Source: an uncultured Eubacteriales bacterium (GTDB lineage Bacteria; Bacillota; Clostridia; Oscillospirales; Ruminococcaceae). From it: a DNA stretch of 7,770 nucleotides. Below, one piece after another: positions 4,906 to 7,770 of the stretch. Position 1 is the first letter of the stretch. Each line of letters opens with the position of its first letter. The notes beneath the pieces were generated by a model. The model ran no database searches. It saw only the letters and a list, made by a program, of their open reading frames with translations, and had not been told where the DNA came from. The stretch lies in assembly GCA_900318545.1 (NCBI GenBank), contig ONLC01000094.1, positions 1 to 7,770 on the forward strand, given 5' to 3'. A program made the position numbers and the translations under genes.

Positions 4906-6546
4906 ATGGCTAAACAGATTATTTACGGAGAGGACGCAAGAAAAGCTCTCCAGTCAGGTATCGACCAGCTTGCTGATACCGTTAAGATAACACTCGGACC
5001 TAAGGGAAGAAATGTAGTTCTTGACAAGAAGTTCGGAGCTCCCCTCATCACTAACGACGGTGTTACGATCGCTAAGGAGATCGAGCTTGACGATGCTTTC
5101 GAGAACATGGGAGCACAGCTTGTCAAGGAAGTTGCAACAAAGACCAATGACGCAGCAGGCGACGGTACTACAACAGCTACACTTCTCGCACAGGCACTCG
5201 TAAGAGAGGGTATGAAGAACATCGCAGCAGGTGCTAATCCTATGATAATCAAGAAGGGTATGGCTGCCGCAGTTGACACTGCTGTTGAAACTATCATTGC
5301 AAACTCCAAGAAGATCGAGGGCTCAAAGGACATCGCAAGAGTAGGCGCTGTTTCCGCAGGCGACGAGGAGATAGGAAAGCTTATCGCAGAGGCTATGGAT
5401 AAGGTAACTGCTGACGGCGTTATCACTCTTGAAGAGAGCAAGACCGCAGAGACCTACAGCGAGGTAGTTGAGGGTATGCAGTTCGACAGAGGCTACATCG
5501 CACCTTACATGGTAACAGATACCGATAAGATGGAAGCAGTTCTTGATGATCCTTACATTCTTATCACAGACAAGAAGATCTCGAACATTCAGGAGATACT
5601 CCCTCTCCTTGAGCAGATCGTTAAGGCAGGCAAGAAGCTCCTTATCATCGCTGAGGACGTTGAGGGCGAGGCTCTCTCCACACTTATCGTAAACAAGCTC
5701 AGAGGCACATTTACCTGCGTAGCAGTTAAGGCTCCAGGTTTTGGCGACAGAAGAAAGGAAATGCTCCAGGATATCGCTATTCTCACAGGCGGAGAGGTTA
5801 TCTCCTCCGAGCTCGGACTTGAGCTCAGCGAGACACAGCTCACACAGCTTGGTACTGCAAGACAGGTAGTAGTTCAGAAGGAGAACACCATCATCGTTGA
5901 CGGTGCAGGCGACAAGAAGGACATCAAGGCAAGAGTTGCTCAGATCAAGTCTCAGCTTGAAACAACAACCTCCGACTTTGACAAGGAGAAGCTTCAGGAA
6001 AGACTTGCTAAGCTTTCGGGCGGTGTTGCAGTTATCAAGGTAGGTGCAGCAACCGAGGTCGAGATGAAGGAGAAGAAGCTGAGAATTGAAGACGCTCTCG
6101 CAGCTACAAAGGCAGCCGTTGAAGAGGGTATCGTAGCAGGCGGCGGAACAGCACTTATCAATGCAATGCCTGCTGTCAAGAAGCTTGTTGATAAGCTCTC
6201 GGGCGACGAGAAGACAGGTGCACAGATCGTTTACAGAGCACTTGAAGAGCCTGTAAGACAGATAGCACTCAATGCAGGTCTTGAGGGCAGCGTTATCATC
6301 GACAAGATCGTTCGCTCCAGAAAGGTAGGCTACGGCTTCAACGCTTACACCTCCGAGTATGTAGATATGATCCCTGCAGGAATCGTTGATCCTACAAAGG
6401 TAACACGTTCTGCACTCCAAAACGCAGCATCGGTAGCAGCAATGGTACTCACCACCGAGAGCCTTGTAGCTGACAAGAAGGATCCTCAGGCAGACGCTGC
6501 AATGGCAGCAGCTGCAGGTGCAGGCGGCATGGGCGGAATGTACTAA
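4906..6546 (+). CDS. groEL: Chaperonin GroEL (Hsp60)
   Basis: A complete 546-residue chaperonin starting MAKQIIYGEDAR. ATP-site motifs are intact: TLGPKGRN (29-36), Asp51 in TNDGVTIA, GDGTTTAT (85-92), Asp396 in RIEDALAATKAA (the counterpart of E. coli Asp398) and the AGGGTAL stretch (411-417). Apical-domain residues such as APGFGDRR (276-283) are present. The C terminus ends in the Gly-Met tail GGMGGMY. Fourteen copies form the double ring that folds cytoplasmic proteins with GroES in an ATP-driven cycle. In HrcA systems, free GroEL also helps keep HrcA active, so this gene takes part in its own control. It is the last gene of the operon; a strong terminator follows 31 nt after the stop. Nothing unusual is seen in the protein. 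Confidence 0.99.
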   Translation: MAKQIIYGEDARKALQSGIDQLADTVKITLGPKGRNVVLDKKFGAPLITNDGVTIAKEIELDDAFENMGAQLVKEVATKTNDAAGDGTTTATLLAQALVREGMKNIAAGANPMIIKKGMAAAVDTAVETIIANSKKIEGSKDIARVGAVSAGDEEIGKLIAEAMDKVTADGVITLEESKTAETYSEVVEGMQFDRGYIAPYMVTDTDKMEAVLDDPYILITDKKISNIQEILPLLEQIVKAGKKLLIIAEDVEGEALSTLIVNKLRGTFTCVAVKAPGFGDRRKEMLQDIAILTGGEVISSELGLELSETQLTQLGTARQVVVQKENTIIVDGAGDKKDIKARVAQIKSQLETTTSDFDKEKLQERLAKLSGGVAVIKVGAATEVEMKEKKLRIEDALAATKAAVEEGIVAGGGTALINAMPAVKKLVDKLSGDEKTGAQIVYRALEEPVRQIALNAGLEGSVIIDKIVRSRKVGYGFNAYTSEYVDMIPAGIVDPTKVTRSALQNAASVAAMVLTTESLVADKKDPQADAAMAAAAGAGGMGGMY

Positions 6547-6577
6547 AGTGCAGGCACAATAAAAAAGATTTTATCAG

Positions 6578-6613
6578 GACACTTCTGCTGTATTACGGCA
6601 GAAGTGTCTTTTT
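6578..6613 (+). terminator. Rho-independent terminator of groESL
   Basis: Stem of 11 perfect base pairs GACACTTCTGC (6578-6588) / GCAGAAGTGTC (6598-6608), extended by a G-U and a G-C pair to 13, loop TATTA, followed by TTTTT (6609-6613). It lies 31 nt after the groEL stop. Confidence 0.93.
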
Positions 6614-6614
6614 G

Positions 6615-6793
6615 TTACTTAGAGCAGTGCCTGCTAAGTGAATTCATAATAGTGAAAAATGAATAGTGAATAGTCAAGGTGTCCGCTTTGCGGACGTATT
6701 TTGAATACATTGCCAAAGGCGATACCTTAACTATTCACTGTTATTTATTCACTATTCACTTTTCACTAAGCAGCAGCACTCACTAAGCTGTAA
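6615..6793. repeat. Imperfect palindromic element, MITE- or REP-like
   Basis: The 48-bp core arms 6633-6680 and 6724-6771 are inverted copies with 37 of 48 matches without gaps; the innermost 16 bp differ at one base (AGTGAATAGTCAAGGT versus AGTGAATAGTTAAGGT). With small gaps the pairing runs on outward through AGTGC, CTTAG and TTAC to 6615 and 6793. The arms contain the repeated unit AGTGAA(T), three copies on the left and four on the right. The centre (6681-6720) has three short hairpins. There is no coding frame. It sits between the groEL terminator and the convergent thiC gene, a common place for small mobile palindromes. Mobility is inferred; it could also act as a structured RNA end or a bidirectional terminator. 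Confidence 0.75.
6681..6720. repeat. Cluster of three short triloop hairpins at the palindrome centre
   Basis: Three consecutive inverted repeats, each with a 3-nt loop: GTCCGC-TTT-GCGGAC (6681-6695), GTATT-TTG-AATAC (6696-6708) and GCC-AAA-GGC (6712-6720). Together with the outer arms they would make a cloverleaf-like fold in single-stranded DNA or RNA. Confidence 0.7.
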
Positions 6794-6816
6794 TGTTCGT
6801 TTTTTGGAATAACGGC
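6794..6816. other. Gap between the palindrome and the thiC stop
   Basis: This short stretch holds a run of T on the plus strand (A on the thiC strand). It does not form a thiC terminator, since no U tract follows a stem in the thiC direction. Transcription of thiC may instead end in the palindromic element. Confidence 0.4.
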
Positions 6817-7770
6817 TTAAAGCTCTGTGCAGAACTCCACCTTTTCCCCTGCGAGGATCATATTTGTGGTTCTTACCGCACACATTTTTCCGCACATTGA
6901 GCAGGTATGTCTGTCAGCAGGAGGTGTGCTCTCAAAGTACTCTCTTGCCTTGTCGGGGTCAAAGGCTACCTTGAACATATCCTCCCACTCTACCTTGTGT
7001 CTTGCCTCAGCCATTTCGTTGTCCTTGTCCCTTGCGTGAGGCACGCCCTTTGCGATGTCCGCTGCGTGAGCCGCTATCTTTGAAGCCACTATGCCCTCCT
7101 TTACGTCATTGACATCGGGCAGTCTGAGGTGCTCCGCAGGCGTTACATAGCAGAGGAAATCTGCTCCGCTTGCAGCAGCTATAGCACCGCCTATAGCCGA
7201 GGTTATATGGTCATACCCGGGGAAAATGTCAGACACAAGAGGTCCGAGAACATAGAACGGAGCATTGTGGCAAAGCCTCTTCTGAAGCTTCATATTAGCC
7301 TCGATCTCGTTCATAGCCATGTGACCGGGACCCTCTACCATTACCTGAACGTCCTTATCCCATGCCCTCTTTGTGAGGTTGCCAAGCTCTATCAGCTCAG
7401 CTATCTGACCTGCATCTGTAGCGTCATCTATACAGCCCGGGCGAAGCGCATCACCGAGGCTTATAGTTACATCGAACTCACGGAGGATCTCAAGCACCTC
7501 ATCATAGTGCTCAAAGAACGGGTTCTCATTTCCTGTCATCATCATCCATGCAAAGAGCAGTGAGCCGCCTCTTGATACGATGTTCATTTTTCTGCCCTCA
7601 CGCATGAATGCCTCTACTGCCCTTCTGTTTATGCCTGCGTGAATAGTCATAAAGTCAACGCCCTCTTCGGAATGGGCACGGACAACCTTGAGGAAGTCCT
7701 CTGCTGTGATCTCGAGCAGATCCTTTTCAAGATATCCTATCGCATCATACATAGGCACAGTACCTATCAT
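6817..7770 (-). CDS. thiC: Phosphomethylpyrimidine synthase ThiC, C-terminal part (5' end outside window)
   Basis: 317 residues are visible, and the frame is still open at the window edge. The Met at 7770 belongs to the conserved internal IGTVPxY region, so the real start lies beyond. ThiC is a radical-SAM enzyme that rearranges aminoimidazole ribotide to hydroxymethylpyrimidine phosphate for thiamin synthesis. Visible motifs are TIHAGI (42-47), NIVSRGGS (63-70), SLGDALRPG (104-112), MVEGPGH with His150, and YVTPAEHL with His214; the two His are the expected metal ligands. The iron-sulfur cysteines are Cys290, Cys293 and Cys297 in CSMCGKMC, spaced CX2CX3C, one residue shorter than the CX2CX4C of the E. 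coli enzyme. It is convergent with groEL. Any TPP riboswitch would be upstream, out of view, and no clear terminator of its own is seen. Confidence 0.97.
   Translation of the reverse strand: MIGTVPMYDAIGYLEKDLLEITAEDFLKVVRAHSEEGVDFMTIHAGINRRAVEAFMREGRKMNIVSRGGSLLFAWMMMTGNENPFFEHYDEVLEILREFDVTISLGDALRPGCIDDATDAGQIAELIELGNLTKRAWDKDVQVMVEGPGHMAMNEIEANMKLQKRLCHNAPFYVLGPLVSDIFPGYDHITSAIGGAIAAASGADFLCYVTPAEHLRLPDVNDVKEGIVASKIAAHAADIAKGVPHARDKDNEMAEARHKVEWEDMFKVAFDPDKAREYFESTPPADRHTCSMCGKMCAVRTTNMILAGEKVEFCTEL

Noticed and set aside
4923..5441. Open frame of 172 codons antisense to the start of groEL
   Set aside because: A shadow of the groEL codon pattern; Ser/Ala/Pro-rich without recognisable domain or ribosome site.
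5323..6420. Long open frame of 365 codons on the minus strand inside groEL
   Set aside because: It is antisense to a full, well-conserved groEL, has Cys/Leu-rich composition typical of a shadow frame, and has no family motif.
6681..6720. tRNA-like gene suggested by the cloverleaf fold
   Set aside because: The stems have 3-nt loops and lack T-loop, D-loop and anticodon consensus; the outer stem is far longer than a tRNA acceptor.
6615..6793. CRISPR array suggested by the repeated AGTGAAT units
   Set aside because: Units are too short, irregularly spaced and arranged in inverted arms; no direct repeats of 24-40 nt with uniform spacers exist.
6794..6816. Terminator of thiC
   Set aside because: The T run is on the wrong strand for thiC and the possible stem CGTT/AACG is only 4 bp.
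7129..7563. Open frame of 144 codons on the plus strand opposite thiC
   Set aside because: The opposite strand carries conserved ThiC motifs throughout; no ribosome site or motif supports this frame.

Overview
The window looks like chromosomal DNA from a low-to-mid GC Firmicute of class Clostridia, probably a Ruminococcus-like gut or rumen organism. The evidence is strong AGGAGG-type ribosome sites, TTGACA/TATAAT promoters, a perfect CIRCE (HrcA) operator, a two-component system of OmpR/HisKA type followed by a membrane-anchored HtrA protease, and a ThiC whose C-terminal cysteine motif and short tail differ from the E. coli form. The assignment to Ruminococcus is an inference from overall protein character, not a proven identity.

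Layout. (1) 1-570, + strand: the C-terminal part of a secreted NlpC/P60 cell-wall peptidase, with a Thr/Lys/Ala-rich linker ahead of the catalytic domain; its beginning lies outside the window. (2) 571-603: a strong stem-loop terminator shared by two convergent genes. (3) 4043 down to 604, - strand: a three-gene operon of response regulator, sensor kinase and HtrA-like PDZ serine protease. The first two genes overlap by 8 nt, and the protease's Shine-Dalgarno site overlaps the kinase stop codon. (4) 4044-4613: a 570-nt divergent intergenic region. It carries two extended -10 promoters for the operon, several perfect palindromes, and, at the other end, the groESL promoter with CIRCE. (5) 4614-6546, + strand: groES and groEL, closed by a 13-bp stem terminator. 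(6) 6615-6793: a roughly 180-bp imperfect palindrome with three small hairpins at its centre, resembling a MITE or other small mobile palindromic repeat. (7) 7770 down to 6817, - strand: the C-terminal three quarters or so of thiC, running off the window edge.

How the parts fit. The regulator-kinase-protease operon is arranged like an envelope or secretion stress circuit: a membrane kinase senses, the regulator controls transcription, and a surface protease/chaperone acts on damaged exported protein. The cytoplasmic folding machinery (GroES/GroEL under HrcA) is transcribed divergently from it, so two protein-quality systems share one intergenic region. ThiC (thiamin pyrimidine synthesis) and the NlpC/P60 peptidase are not obviously linked to these. 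The most unusual items are the palindromic element after groEL, the extra half-site beside CIRCE, and the palindromes around the two-component promoter.
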